NCBI RefSeq assembly: GCF_019879105.1
Contig: NZ_CP082247.1
Span: 682,001 to 746,000, forward strand
Origin: Natrinema sp. SYSU A 869
GTDB lineage: Archaea > Halobacteriota > Halobacteria > Halobacteriales > Natrialbaceae
Direction of reading: 5' to 3'
Length of the DNA stretch: 64,000 bases
In this document: piece by piece, positions 1 through 10,281 of the stretch
Position numbering within the stretch: the stretch's first letter is position 1
Layout of the letters: each line of letters begins with the position of its first letter
The notes under the pieces: model-generated
Database searches by the model: none
What the model was told of the DNA's origin: nothing
The model's input: the letters and a program-made list of their open reading frames with translations, nothing else
Program-made: the position numbers and the translations under genes

Positions 1-218
1 GCCTCGTCTGCTTCGATAGTCCCTGGATCTCCGTACTCATCGAGTACCTGCTCAACGAGTGACGTCGTCGCACCGGTGACACGGTCAGCGATCGCTGCCA
101 TCGATTCCTCCGGGCGTGATTCTGCGATTTCGAGGATCCGCTTATGAACGACTGCTCGCGGAACGGTCGATTTGTGATCGGTACCCCGTTTTGTAGTAGT
201 TGCTTGTATATCACTCAT
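1..218 (-). CDS. Small HTH-like haloarchaeal protein, C-terminus cut by window edge
   Basis: The reverse strand is open from an ATG at 218 to the left edge, giving about 72 residues that begin MSDIQATTTKRG. The visible part has a basic N-terminus, then two predicted helices (VVHKRILEIAESRPEESM and MAAIADRVTGATTSLVEQ) that look like the start of a winged-helix domain: a helix for dimerisation, then 'AAIADRV' where the recognition unit would begin. I do not recognise a specific family. It points away from the ABC operon that follows and is separated from it by about 530 nt, so they are probably unrelated. Function as a regulator is inference only. Confidence 0.6.
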   Translation of the reverse strand, partial: MSDIQATTTKRGTDHKSTVPRAVVHKRILEIAESRPEESMAAIADRVTGATTSLVEQVLDEYGDPGTIEADE

Positions 219-754
219 ACACCTTCCGTCTCGTGAGATATTACTTCACCATCTGCTGACTTGTAGCTTTTCCAGAGATATGATAACTATCACCATTCAG
301 CAACCTCTATATCAGAGAATAGAACAAACCGAAATGAGCCGTTCGAACGGACCGTCAATCGTCCATGTGAACATCATCGTCGTCACAAACTATTGTACTG
401 CTTCGAGGACGTCCGCAGTTTCGTCAGACAAATCGTCACCGCATTGAAAGCGGCACGTTCGTACCAGCTTTCCAGATCAGCCGAGATTAATGTGTCCGAT
501 TTCTGATGTCACGATGGAGCACCGATCTCGGCTGTGCTCAACACAAACGTGAGTACGCACTGCAAAAGAGCAATGTAAACCGAGATTGCCGTTCGTTCGA
601 GGGAACGACTCGCTGCAGTGTGTTTTACGACAATTCGTGGTGAGGCGGCACCTTGTTTTACATTCCCTACTAGTGGCATGTAATTGTATTCAGGGTGCAG
701 TAGGAGGGGCAAAACAATGATCGGCCGCCGAGAGTCCCTGTCTAAGACAGTAGT
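219..754. other. Intergenic stretch without recognised gene
   Basis: This 536-nt stretch lies between two divergent genes. It is lower in GC than its surroundings, and open frames inside it are antisense or unconvincing. It should contain the promoters of both neighbours, but I could not pick a single convincing TATA box. Confidence 0.4.
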
Positions 755-1537
755 ATGGCACATGATCCACCGCCGAGCACAGACGACCGAACACTGGCGA
801 CCACCAATAAACACACTCAAGCGGTCGCCACACCACCAGTTACTGTCCACTGTTCGGGAGTGACTCACGAGTACGGCGACAATCCCTCCAGACTTCGATC
901 CGTCTCATCGCGAACGGTAACCGCGCTCGAAGACGTCTCATTCGAGATTCGTGCCGGCGAGGTTGTCGGCCTCGTTGGTCCGAGCGGGAGCGGTAAATCG
1001 ACGGTACTCCACGTCGTTGGAGGACTACTCGAGCCGAGCAAGGGAACCGTCGACGTACTCGATACGGATCTCACAACACTCTCTTCGTCCCAGCGAACGC
1101 GACTGCGCCGCGATCATGTTGGGCTCGTCTTCCAACAGTTCCACCTCCTCTCGTCGCTGTCAGCTCGAGATAACGTCGCCCTTCCACTGGTTGAACGCGG
1201 GGTAGCACGACGCGAACGGCAGCAACGGGCTACCGAGTTACTCGAGCAGGTTGGTCTCGACGATCGTATGACCCACCGACCGGGCGAACTCAGTGGCGGA
1301 GAACAACAGCGCGTCGCGATTGCGCGGGCGCTAGTGACCGATCCCGAGATCGTCCTCGCCGACGAGCCGACGGGCGAACTCGACACGGAAACTGGCGAAC
1401 AGGTGCTTGAACTCCTCGTGGATATCGCGGACGATCAGACGGTACTCGTGGCGACCCACGACGAACGCGCAATCGAGGTAACGGATCGCGTCCTCCGACT
1501 GCTTGATGGGGTAGTGACGGTCGATGAGAGACGATAA
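755..1537 (+). CDS. ABC transporter ATP-binding protein, LolD/MacB type
   Basis: A 260-residue nucleotide-binding subunit of a type VII (MacB/LolCDE-like) ABC system. Visible motifs are Walker [10 protein letters not shown] at about residues 75-83, the Q-loop in VFQQFHLL near 127, signature LSGGEQQR at 179-186, Walker B IVLADEP near 199-205 and the H-loop ATHDE. The 'GELD' after Walker B is characteristic of the LolD/FtsE/MacB branch. The first 30 residues are polar and variable. The stop is 14 nt before the first FtsX permease gene, so the three genes probably form one operon. The family acts on lipoproteins, antimicrobials or cell-envelope stress rather than small nutrients; the substrate here is unknown. 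Confidence 0.92.
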   Translation: MAHDPPPSTDDRTLATTNKHTQAVATPPVTVHCSGVTHEYGDNPSRLRSVSSRTVTALEDVSFEIRAGEVVGLVGPSGSGKSTVLHVVGGLLEPSKGTVDVLDTDLTTLSSSQRTRLRRDHVGLVFQQFHLLSSLSARDNVALPLVERGVARRERQQRATELLEQVGLDDRMTHRPGELSGGEQQRVAIARALVTDPEIVLADEPTGELDTETGEQVLELLVDIADDQTVLVATHDERAIEVTDRVLRLLDGVVTVDERR

Positions 1538-1551
1538 CGGCTCCTTCATCT

Positions 1552-2868
1552 ATGGCTGATGAGACACCGAATCGAGATCGATGGCTGCCTCGAGGTCGGC
1601 GATTTCGGCGGTGGATCGGGCTCCTCCGGGTTGCTGTCGGCCGGCTGGTGTCGCAACTGCGACGGATACCGAGACAGACAGCAGTAACGGTTTCTCTCGT
1701 CGCGCTCACGATTGCGCTGTTGGTCCTCGTAACAGGGATTTCGGCAGGTCTCGCGACAGATTCGACGGCCGATGACGAAGCCGATGTCCGTGTGCTACCC
1801 GAGGGAGGCGGCACGCTCTCGTCGGTCGTCGATGTCGAAAGTGCACGACTCGGCAACGTCCACGAAACGACGGCGACGGTCGATGACCGTGACGGCATTT
1901 CGTACGCGACACCCGTACTCACGGAGGCCGTCCAGGTCCAATCCGAGGGAAGTGACGAACCTGAAACCGTACTCGCACTGGGCGTCGTCCCGCCGGATGA
2001 ACCGACGACGATCGAGGATATTTCGACATCCTCACTCGAGCCAGGAGATCCCCACTTCGCAAACGGCTCCTATGACGGTCCACGAACGGGAGAGGTTGTA
2101 CTGACGGACGCTGCAGCGGATGGGATCAACGCGTCGGCTGGCGACAACCTCAAGATCAGGAGACCGACTCCCACTGGAGCACTCCAGTTGGAAAATGATA
2201 ATCAATCTCCAGAATATACCGCGACTGCCGTCGAAGACACGGAAATCGATGGCCTGACAGGCGAACTCCCACTCGTCGTGCTCCATTTGAGCGAACTGCA
2301 GTCTATTACGGGTGCCAACGACGATGATCTCGCCGATCAAGTGCTCGTGAATGCCGAGTCAGACACGTCGATGAGCGCTGCTGAATCGGCCGCCGAGAAC
2401 GCGTATCCGAACGCGACGATTCAATCCGGCGGAGAGAGTGAATTCACATCGATCCGAAGCGACGATTTCGCGCTCGCGACGAGTCTTGTTGCACTGGTCG
2501 TCACAGTCGTGATCTGCTCGCTGTTCGTCGCAACCTCCTCAGCACTGACGATCGATCAGGATCGGCAAACGATCGCTGTACTCGCGGCTGTCGGCTTCTC
2601 GGTCCGGTCGCGACTAGCCATCGTCGCGATCACGACGCTTAGCCTGACGCTTGTCGGTGCGGTTGCTGGCGTCGTCCTCGGCATTCTCGGCGTTTCGATC
2701 ACGAACTACGCGGCTACGGCAACTGTCGCACCGGAACCGATCGCAACGCTCCGTCCAGTGGTTGTCCCCTACGCGATTGCGGTCGCATTGGTCGCAGGTA
2801 TCCTCGCGCTTCCGTACCCGCTCTATCTCGTCGCGCGAACAAATGTTGTCTCCGAACTGAGTCGATAA
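1552..2868 (+). CDS. FtsX-family ABC permease (first of pair)
   Basis: A 438-residue permease with the MacB/LolC layout. A basic N-terminus is followed by one membrane segment at about 45-70, a large extracellular domain (about 70-300) and three C-terminal segments from about 308 on that form the FtsX domain. The extracellular domain contains the haloarchaeal FtsX sequence GDPHFANGSYDGPRTGEVVL, which recurs in altered form in the next gene. It sits directly after the ATPase gene and ends 1 nt before the next ATG, so the two permeases probably assemble as a heterodimer with two copies of the ATPase. Transported substrate cannot be read from the sequence. Confidence 0.88.
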   Translation: MADETPNRDRWLPRGRRFRRWIGLLRVAVGRLVSQLRRIPRQTAVTVSLVALTIALLVLVTGISAGLATDSTADDEADVRVLPEGGGTLSSVVDVESARLGNVHETTATVDDRDGISYATPVLTEAVQVQSEGSDEPETVLALGVVPPDEPTTIEDISTSSLEPGDPHFANGSYDGPRTGEVVLTDAAADGINASAGDNLKIRRPTPTGALQLENDNQSPEYTATAVEDTEIDGLTGELPLVVLHLSELQSITGANDDDLADQVLVNAESDTSMSAAESAAENAYPNATIQSGGESEFTSIRSDDFALATSLVALVVTVVICSLFVATSSALTIDQDRQTIAVLAAVGFSVRSRLAIVAITTLSLTLVGAVAGVVLGILGVSITNYAATATVAPEPIATLRPVVVPYAIAVALVAGILALPYPLYLVARTNVVSELSR

Positions 2869-2869
2869 C

Positions 2870-4096
2870 ATGAGCCGATTACTCACGAAAGGACGCGCTG
2901 TTGCACGGCTCGCGGTCAGTCAGATATGCCACGAACGCGGACGGACCGTACTCGTTGTTCTCGCGATCGCACTGGCCGTCCTCGCCGTTACGCTCCTGTC
3001 AAGTCTCGGACTGGGCGTCATGCAGACCGGTGAGGAGCGATTCGACCGGGCTGGACAGGACGTTTGGATCTCGGGGGACTCCGTTGAATTGACAGCAACC
3101 GGTAGCCTCGAGAATCCGATTACGGACTCCCACCGACTTGCTACCGACCTCAACCAACGCGACGATGTTGAGACAGCGTCACCGCTGGCGTTTCATTCTG
3201 TTTACGTCGGGACGAAACCGGACAACACCGAACTCGTAACTGGGGTCGGCGTTCCCGGTACTGGGAGCGACAATACCGCTGATGGCGACGGGTTCTCGGG
3301 AGGCGACAGCCACTATGCTAACGGCAGTTACGACGGACCGATGAGCCAGGAAATCGTTATCGATCCGCAGACAGCCGAACTGTTCGATGTGGGTGTTGGG
3401 GACACGATCTACGTCGGAACGAGTCGGGTGAGCGCTCCGGAACGTGAGTTCGAGATCGTCGGGATTTCGTCAGAGTACTCGCAGTTCCTCGGTACGTCCA
3501 CGGTGACGATGCCGATCAGCGAGTTACAGGAACTCGCCGGTACCACCGGGACTGATCGAGCAACGTTTGTGACCGTTACTACGGTAGATGGTGCCGATCG
3601 AGAGACCGTAAGTGAAGATATTCAACAATCGTATCCGGGGTACAACGTGCGGACGAGCGAAGAACAGTTCGAGTCGATGCTGAACGAGTATCTGCTGGTA
3701 CTCGCTAGCGGGGCGACGCTCGTCGTGTTAGCGCTGGTAGCCGGAATCGCGTTGACAACGAATACCCTCGTTCTCGTGGCCGTCCAACAGCGCGACGAAC
3801 TCGCAGCCCTTCGGGCGCTCGGCCTCTCGCGCGGCCTGATCGCGGGCGTTATCGGCGGCCAGGGATTCACGCTCGGGGTGCTTGGTGGGATCCTCGGACT
3901 CCTCTCAACACCGCTGTTCGCATTTATACTCAACCACATAGCCACCTCATTCGTTGGCTTCGAGAACCTGTTGCGAACACCGCCGATTATCTATGCAACC
4001 GGCCTCCTAATCGCAGTCGCCATCGGGACACTCGGTGCCGTCATCGCCGGCTGGCGGGCAGCTCGATATGCCCGTGTTGATAACCTCTACGCCTAG
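2870..4096 (+). CDS. FtsX-family ABC permease (second of pair)
   Basis: A 408-residue paralogue of the preceding permease. One membrane segment lies at about 26-50, then an extracellular domain with GGDSHYANGSYDGPMSQEIV and three C-terminal segments (from about 272). The conserved FtsX sequence ELAALRALGLSRGLI joins the first two C-terminal helices, as in MacB. Start ATG at 2870 immediately follows the TAA of the first permease, so translation is probably coupled. The pair plus the ATPase make a complete exporter or mechanotransmitter; no accessory periplasmic partner gene is adjacent. Confidence 0.88.
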   Translation: MSRLLTKGRAVARLAVSQICHERGRTVLVVLAIALAVLAVTLLSSLGLGVMQTGEERFDRAGQDVWISGDSVELTATGSLENPITDSHRLATDLNQRDDVETASPLAFHSVYVGTKPDNTELVTGVGVPGTGSDNTADGDGFSGGDSHYANGSYDGPMSQEIVIDPQTAELFDVGVGDTIYVGTSRVSAPEREFEIVGISSEYSQFLGTSTVTMPISELQELAGTTGTDRATFVTVTTVDGADRETVSEDIQQSYPGYNVRTSEEQFESMLNEYLLVLASGATLVVLALVAGIALTTNTLVLVAVQQRDELAALRALGLSRGLIAGVIGGQGFTLGVLGGILGLLSTPLFAFILNHIATSFVGFENLLRTPPIIYATGLLIAVAIGTLGAVIAGWRAARYARVDNLYA

Positions 4097-4178
4097 AAGA
4101 GACTAAATGCCTTCAGCTCGACCTCGAGTCAGTGTACGAACGACACATCTTTGCGGATACGCCTGAAATCTCGGGACA

Positions 4179-4748
4179 ATGTGGCCCTGGGGACACCTCG
4201 CTGTCGCATACTTGGTTTATACGGTCTACTGCCACCACCGAACCAGTCGGTCACCAAGAGTGCTTCCGGTGGTCGTCCTAGCGATTGGATCGCAGTTTCC
4301 CGATCTGATCGATAAACCATTTGCGTGGTCACTCGAGATCCTACCCGGCGGCCGGACACTCACTCATTCGGTGTTCGTCGCCGCACTGCTCCTCCCAGTG
4401 GTCTATAGGGTTTCCCTCCGTCTCGAGCGACCTGCTCTTGGGATAGCATTTGCCATCGGGCATGTATCACACCTAGTGGCTGACATTCCACCGTCTGCAA
4501 TCGTCGTTCGAGATCTCTCAGCAACGACCTTCTTGTTCTGGCCGGTCCTCGAACCACCGGCATACGAAACGGTCGACGGCATTCTGGCTGGCTTCCTTCG
4601 GTACTCGATGGGGTGGTACGAGTGGGCCCAGTTTGGACTCGTCCTTATTGCACTCGTCACCTGGCACCATGATGGGAGACCTGGCCTTGACTACGTTCGA
4701 CGTGGCCTCGAGCGAGCCGTCCGAAAGAACGGAGCGTCTGATCGGTAA
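4179..4748 (+). CDS. YdjM/DUF457-like membrane-bound metal-dependent hydrolase
   Basis: A 189-residue, mostly hydrophobic protein starting MWPWGHLAVAYLVY. It carries the diagnostic spaced histidines and acidic residues of the DUF457/YdjM family: GH near the N-terminus, FPDLIDKP at about 46-53, LTHS near 68-71 and GHVSHLVADI near 96-105. In this family they form a putative metal site on a membrane scaffold (the family includes the SOS-regulated E. coli YdjM). About four membrane segments are expected. It is 80 nt downstream of the FtsX operon on the same strand and may be read with it. Substrate is unknown. Confidence 0.8.
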   Translation: MWPWGHLAVAYLVYTVYCHHRTSRSPRVLPVVVLAIGSQFPDLIDKPFAWSLEILPGGRTLTHSVFVAALLLPVVYRVSLRLERPALGIAFAIGHVSHLVADIPPSAIVVRDLSATTFLFWPVLEPPAYETVDGILAGFLRYSMGWYEWAQFGLVLIALVTWHHDGRPGLDYVRRGLERAVRKNGASDR

Positions 4749-4810
4749 CACACTTCCCGCACCGAAGCGCGCAGATTAACTGCTACTGCGACGAGCGCAG
4801 CTGTGCTATC

Positions 4811-6910
4811 TCAATCGTCCGCTGGATTGTTGTCAGTTGACGGGTCGTCGAGACCACACAACGCCTGCGCTCGCTCGAGAACGGCAGTCGCTTCTGTCGT
4901 CGAAATCCGATCCTGACCGAAGGCCGCAGATTCGTACCCTTCGGTGACCTCACGGAGCAATGTGGCCTTCGTCTCGTCCTCGTTTTGGAAGGTACGATAG
5001 AACTCCCAGTGAGTCAGCGCGTCCCGGCCATCGATCTGTGATGACAGCGCCTGACGAACCGCCACATAACTCGAGTGGGCCGCGTCGTCGGGCCGGCCGC
5101 GTGAGAGTTGGTCACTCGCTCGCTCGAGCAGCGGTTCGACAGCGAATTGGTGTACTGACTGCTCAGACCCAGACGACTCAATGCCGGTAGCGGGGGAGTC
5201 CTGATCGGCGCCAGGACCGTTTGGAGCAGGGCTCGTCCCCCCCGATTGGCGATACCACCAGCCGACGAGGCCGCCAACGATCACGAGGCCGAACCCAACT
5301 GCGAGCCAATCCCACCGAGGAAGTCCTAATTCCGTTCTCCCTGAACCAACAGTAACGATCGTCTCAGCGGTCGCTGACTTGATATTGGATTCGTGGCCCT
5401 CGTAGACAGCGACGACTCCCATGTCGTTGCCACCGACCGAATTCGGAATGGTGACTGTCTCCTCGAACGTCCCGTCCGCCATCGTAGTCGTATTTCCAAC
5501 AGTCGTTCCATCGATCTGGATTTGAACAGGTTCGCCGCCAATCCCGTCACCGCCGTCGGTGGCTAGCGTACCATCGAGCACGACTCTCCCATCGCCTGCC
5601 GACGTCCCCGCAACCGAGAGCGAACTATCTGTCTCGCGGACCATTATACCCGACGCGTCGCTCGTCGGGGCGAGAGCCCGATCTTCGAACGGGAATCGGA
5701 CGCGCAGTTCAGTTTCACCGTCGGGAACCGACGCAGGCACGTTGGCGCTCCCATTGAACTCGCCGTCCGTTACAGTGACCGTGCCAATACGCTGCCCATC
5801 AAGGATCACCGCAAGGGGGACGTCATCAACGGGAACACCGTCGACATCGACTTCTCCGGCGACAGTCGCTTCTGTCCCATAAGCGACCTCACTGCTGGCC
5901 TCACTGAGGGAAACCGTCGGTTCGGTCTGCCCGATCGAGACACTGACGTTTGTCCTGTCACCCAAGTATGTCGATTGTGTATTCGGAACATACCGAACCT
6001 CGAGTTCCTCAACTGATAGCGACTCAGTAGTTGGTCGATACTCGAGAGAGAACACCCCGTTCGAATCCGTTGAGACTCGCTTCGTGTGGTTGTTGATATC
6101 CAGTCGAATCTCCGTATCGGCGATCGGATCGCCATCCGACGTCCGTAGCTCTCCTGTAGCAACCAGCGGCTCGACGAACGAGATCGTCTCGCGTTCGGGT
6201 GTAACTGTCAGGTCCGTTTCGACGAACTCCTGTTCGCGGACCGTCATCTGTTCGGACCGGATGTCTTCGGTAACCCCCTCGATCGCTGCGTTCGGTTCCG
6301 AGAGATCAGCACCTGTCCCCGCCTCAACCGAGTCGTAGCTCTCACGAACAGAGCCGCCCAGAGAGTTGATTTCGTTGGCAAGCGTCTCGAGTTCGCGAGC
6401 GAGTTCACGTGCGCGCCCTTCGTCACCAGCTTCGCGAGCGGCTTCGTACTCCGCTTTCGTTTCCCGGTACTCTTGAACCGCGTCTGTCAATTGTGATTGT
6501 TTCTCGCTGGCGTTCTCGAACTCGTCCGCAAGATTATTGCCTTCGGTTTCCCCGGCGACATCGACGTACTGCTCTAGTCGGTTTTGGTACTCCTCGTCGA
6601 TGTACCCCTTCGCGAGTTCGTACTCACCCTCGCTCAACTGGATCGCACCCTCACCGAGTTGGCTACTCATTCTGTCAGTCAGCCACCCCTCGACGCCCTC
6701 TAGATCCCCGTTTTCGGAGTAGTTATCGGGGTTCCGATGGGGGGACGTCTCGTTTTGATCTTCTTCACTATCAGTTTGCTGGACCGCAACACGCTGGACG
6801 GCATCACCGTCTTTCGCGACGGCCACGCCTGTCAGGCCGGCCCCGGCAGTAGCCCCAAGTAAGAGGACAAGGAAGGTGAGAACGACCGCATGGCCGCTGA
6901 CGTTATTCAC
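4811..6910 (-). CDS. Secreted-domain membrane protein with coiled coil, Ig-like repeats and DUF4129 tail
   Basis: A 699-residue protein. A signal/anchor segment lies at about 9-33. Next come a predicted coiled coil rich in E, A and Q (about 110-190, YRETKAEYEAAREAGDEG), several beta-sandwich segments with carboxypeptidase-regulatory-like phrasing (GELRTSDGDPIADTEIRLD, then two related units), a single membrane helix near 535-555 and a cytosolic C-terminal DUF4129 domain (about 590-685, VEPLLERASDQLSRGRPDDA). DUF4129 proteins are recurrent partners of MoxR/DUF58 modules, which follow here on the other strand, so a role in envelope protein assembly or quality control is likely but unproven. Divergent promoters fall in the 278-nt gap to the DUF58 gene. 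Confidence 0.8.
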   Translation of the reverse strand: MNNVSGHAVVLTFLVLLLGATAGAGLTGVAVAKDGDAVQRVAVQQTDSEEDQNETSPHRNPDNYSENGDLEGVEGWLTDRMSSQLGEGAIQLSEGEYELAKGYIDEEYQNRLEQYVDVAGETEGNNLADEFENASEKQSQLTDAVQEYRETKAEYEAAREAGDEGRARELARELETLANEINSLGGSVRESYDSVEAGTGADLSEPNAAIEGVTEDIRSEQMTVREQEFVETDLTVTPERETISFVEPLVATGELRTSDGDPIADTEIRLDINNHTKRVSTDSNGVFSLEYRPTTESLSVEELEVRYVPNTQSTYLGDRTNVSVSIGQTEPTVSLSEASSEVAYGTEATVAGEVDVDGVPVDDVPLAVILDGQRIGTVTVTDGEFNGSANVPASVPDGETELRVRFPFEDRALAPTSDASGIMVRETDSSLSVAGTSAGDGRVVLDGTLATDGGDGIGGEPVQIQIDGTTVGNTTTMADGTFEETVTIPNSVGGNDMGVVAVYEGHESNIKSATAETIVTVGSGRTELGLPRWDWLAVGFGLVIVGGLVGWWYRQSGGTSPAPNGPGADQDSPATGIESSGSEQSVHQFAVEPLLERASDQLSRGRPDDAAHSSYVAVRQALSSQIDGRDALTHWEFYRTFQNEDETKATLLREVTEGYESAAFGQDRISTTEATAVLERAQALCGLDDPSTDNNPADD

Positions 6911-7188
6911 AGTAGCGCCATTTGTGTTCCTTATTAATAAGGTATTCTCTCGAACGAAAGAACACTAGTGGGTAACAATTACATGTTCATTCGTCACTAT
7001 GGCACTGTATGGCGTTCTCAGCGCCTTTCTAAGCTGTTTTTCAAGCGTCCGATTGAGACGTTGTCTTTCGAAATTCAACCACGAGCGATATTGCACAACG
7101 ATTCACCCCGATCGCACCACTGGAGATCTGATCGATTCTCGCCCAGTAACCAATAGTTTCAACAGGGTCTCGGAAAGTCTGTCCAGAC

Positions 7189-8741
7189 ATGCAGCCCACG
7201 CGCCGGGGATGGACAGTTGTGGCACTCACCGTTGTGCTCGCCATCCTCGCGATGGTGTTCGCGCGTCCGCTTACACTTGTTGGTGCAGCTCTCGTTGGTA
7301 CGTGGTTTCTGACCCATCAGTACCGCTTCGCCCGCGATCTCGAGCGAACGGTAGCGTCGTTGTCCGTCGTTCAGTCCACGGCCCAGACTAGTGTTCACAC
7401 TGGAGACGTGATACCGGTTACACTCGGTGCAACGCGCGAAGCCGACACGGCGCTAACGGTCGAGATCACCGCCGGGCTTCCGGTCGCAAGTGAGGCAACC
7501 AAACCCTTCACCGTCACTCTCGAGTCGACTATCGAGCGGGCGGACCGAATGCGAATGGTCACCTGGCCAGTCGCCGGTAACCACTCGTTCGAGGGAGCGA
7601 CTGTAACGGCGACAGACGGACTCTTCCGCGAGACGCTCACCGCAGGTCCGGCACCGATGGTAACGGTCGAACCACCCAGTACCCAACGGGTTCACGTCGG
7701 TGAGGGTGGCAACCAAGTTGCTGCTTCGTACGGCAGCCATGACGCCGGACAGGCCGGTTCGGGGATTGAACTGGCGGAACTCCGTGAGTACGTACCGGGC
7801 GACCAAGGGAAAGAAATTGACTGGAAAGCAACTGCACGGCATGCGACACCGTACGTCCGTAAGTACGAAGCCGAAACCGATCGGCGGACACTGCTCGTCG
7901 TCGACCACCGCGCCTCGCTCACGACCGGTCCTGGGACCATAACGAAACTAAATACGCTCCGAGAGGTAGCGTTGGTCATCGCGGGGAACGCACGTCGACT
8001 CAACGACCCACTTGGTCTGGTGACGGTCGGTGACGATGGGATCACTAACCGCCTCAGTGTGGCCTCACCGTCCGTCAACTATGGGCCAGTCAAGCGTCAC
8101 TTACTCGATCTCACGCCGACAATTGAGGCAAATGCAAACCAAACAGATCCATTCTCCGGCCGCGCCAACTCGAACTCGACAAATGGACCGAGAGATTCAG
8201 TATCTCCGTCGACCCATTCGGAGGCCCGTTCGTCGACCACGGTTGGTTCAAGTGGAAACGGTACCACACTCGCTCGACGGCACACCGGCCCACGGATGTA
8301 CAACGGTCACTCACCAATCTAGAGGGAACAGATGACACGTTCGCGCAGACGCTACGCCTCTTCTACAACGATCGGCAGAGATATCAGGAACGTATCGCCG
8401 AGGACCCACTCTATGGTGCGGTCCATACCGGGGTAACGGAAAACCAGGGAAGAATCTGGACAGTCATCTGTACTGATGACTCGCGGCCGGCTGAACTACG
8501 TGAGACGGTTACACTTGCTCAGCAGAACGGGAACAGAGTGACTGTCTTACTCGCTCCCTCAGTGCTTTACGAACCGGGCGGTCTCGCAGATGTCGAGCAA
8601 GCCTACGACCGATACATCGAATTCGAGGAGTTCCGACGGGAGCTTTCACGGATGGATAATGTAAGAGCACTTGAGGTCGGGCCAGCTGACCGACTGGCGA
8701 CAGTGCTTGAAGCAGGACGATCTGGTGGTGATGGACTATGA
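7189..8741 (+). pseudogene. DUF58 protein (vWA-like), gene interrupted by one frameshift
   Basis: Two N-terminal membrane segments (about 9-40) and a beta-rich region precede the DUF58 core at about residues 205-240: ELREYVPGDQGKEIDWKATA, then VRKYEAETDRRTLLVVD, the vWA-like strand with its Asp. After about 8250 the conserved sequence continues in another frame (FAQTLRLFYNDRQRYQERI, then a C-terminal segment ending at 8741 with LLAPSVLYEPGGLAD). Adding one base restores a single reading frame of 517 residues, the usual size of haloarchaeal DUF58 proteins. The most likely site is the AAA run at 8256-8258, but anywhere between about 8200 and 8290 is possible. The next gene overlaps the stop (ATGA). 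Either a sequencing slip or a true frameshift. Confidence 0.8.
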
Positions 8742-9295
8742 GTGTCCGCATCGACGCAGTACCATCTGCAAGTGGCCATGACTGGCCGACCGTCGCTGCG
8801 TTCGTCGCGCTCGTCGTCGCTTTCGGCGTGGTCGCTGGCCCGCTTGGCGTGCTTGCAGGGCTCGCGACTGCGCTACTCGGATACGTACTCGGACCACCAT
8901 ACGCGCTAGCGGCCGGTCACGTTGCGCTTGTTGCGTGTACTCCTGGTGGAATCGATCCACTCTCGTTCGTAGTCGTCGAAGTCGCGTTCCTGGGCGTCGT
9001 GCTCGCGCCCGTCCATCGGACCACTAGTTCGAGTCACGTCGCGCTCGTTGCCGTCGCGAGCGCCCTTACGCTCGCTGGGGTCATGTGGATCGTCGTCGGC
9101 TCACAATCGATCTGGCTGGCCGCCGTGACCCTGCTTTCAGTGCTTGCGATAATCGCTTACGGGCACCATCGTCTCGAACTCGTTCAACTCGGGCTAATCC
9201 CGGGCAGCGATCGAGACCCCTTACTGGACGATACCGAGCGGACGACCAATTCAGGGAACGAGACAACTGACGGAAACACCACTAACCATGAGTAA
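8738..9295 (+). CDS. Haloarchaeal polytopic membrane protein linked to DUF58/MoxR
   Basis: A 185-residue protein with about five to six hydrophobic segments between residues 18 and 150, and a charged, disordered C-terminus (ERTTNSGNETTDGNTT). Its start overlaps the stop of the DUF58 gene and its stop overlaps the next start, so the three genes are translationally coupled. This small membrane protein is a regular member of haloarchaeal MoxR-DUF58 clusters (I believe the DUF7519 group, without a search). It may anchor or regulate the MoxR/DUF58 assembly; no catalytic motif is visible. Confidence 0.72.
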   Translation: MSVRIDAVPSASGHDWPTVAAFVALVVAFGVVAGPLGVLAGLATALLGYVLGPPYALAAGHVALVACTPGGIDPLSFVVVEVAFLGVVLAPVHRTTSSSHVALVAVASALTLAGVMWIVVGSQSIWLAAVTLLSVLAIIAYGHHRLELVQLGLIPGSDRDPLLDDTERTTNSGNETTDGNTTNHE

Positions 9296-10238
9296 GAAGG
9301 ATGTTGACTTCGATACGAAAATTTCCGACTTAGATGCTAGTCCCCCGACCGGTGATCACGCTGCGGAAGGGGAGACAGATCACCTCGAACAGACAGCACG
9401 AACGGAGCTCTTAGAACAGGAGAACCGGCGATTACGAGCCGAGTATGCCCGCACGCATCAAGCACAGTATCGTCGGACAGCAGTGGGGCTAGCATCCATC
9501 GGAGTTTTCGCTTGTCTCGGTGCGGTCCTCTTCCCCGACAGTCGGGAGGTGCTTTTTGCACTCGCCGCAGTGGGGCTGTTCGGTGGGGTACTCACGTACT
9601 ACCTGACCCCCGGCACGTTCGTTGCCGCGACCGTCGGCGAGCGAATTTATGCTGCGATGGCGATCAATGAGGCCGTGATCGCTGACGAACTCGGATTGAG
9701 CGATGAGCGCGCTTATCTGCCAACCGGTGATGCTGCAGGGGTCCGTCTCTATGTTCCCCAGCGGCCGACCGATGAGTTCCCCGAGACACTGGAGGGACCG
9801 ATCGTGACTGATCCCGATCACCGTGGGCTCGCCCTCGATCCCACCGGGAGGACGCTGTTCGAAGAGTTCGAACGTACCCTTACTGACGAAATTGCCACCG
9901 CACCGGAACCGCTCGCAGCCCAGCTCGTAGACGGACTCGTCACACAGTTCGAACTTGCAGGAGGAGCGGATTCGGACGTCGACACGAAGACGGGGCGCGT
10001 CACCGTCGCTGTTGACGACAGCGCGTTCGGTGATATTGACCGGTTCGATCACCCAGTTGCCTCGTTCCTTGCGGTTGGCTTCGCTACTGGCCTCGAACAG
10101 CCAATCAAGCTCGAGGTTACATCGGGAGATGAGCGGTCTGACTGGCTCATCACGTGTCGCTGGTCCGATAATAGTGGAATCGACGACGAGAGTGAAGAGA
10201 AAACGACCGACGACGGAATCAGGGAAAGAACCGAGTAA
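9288..10238 (+). CDS. Haloarchaeal membrane-anchored protein of unknown function
   Basis: A 316-residue acidic protein. A short coiled-coil segment (about 35-60, ELLEQENRRLRAEYARTHQA) leads into two membrane helices at about 66-105 (TAVGLASIGVFACLG, then FALAAVGLFGGVLTYYL). The soluble C-terminal domain of about 200 residues includes LYVPQRPTDEFPETLEGP and a strand-rich end. I do not recognise an enzyme motif. Coupling to the upstream membrane gene and the convergent MoxR gene at 10282 indicate membership of the same functional cluster. Confidence 0.68.
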   Translation: MSKKDVDFDTKISDLDASPPTGDHAAEGETDHLEQTARTELLEQENRRLRAEYARTHQAQYRRTAVGLASIGVFACLGAVLFPDSREVLFALAAVGLFGGVLTYYLTPGTFVAATVGERIYAAMAINEAVIADELGLSDERAYLPTGDAAGVRLYVPQRPTDEFPETLEGPIVTDPDHRGLALDPTGRTLFEEFERTLTDEIATAPEPLAAQLVDGLVTQFELAGGADSDVDTKTGRVTVAVDDSAFGDIDRFDHPVASFLAVGFATGLEQPIKLEVTSGDERSDWLITCRWSDNSGIDDESEEKTTDDGIRERTE

Positions 10239-10281
10239 GGTCCGGGTGCAGGCAGCGTATGGATTTCGTCTCAGGTGAGGA

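Noticed and set aside
509-868. Long reverse-strand open frame before the first ABC ATPase gene
   Set aside because: Its residue composition is Arg/Ser/Cys-rich, it overlaps the start of a well-supported gene and it resembles no family.
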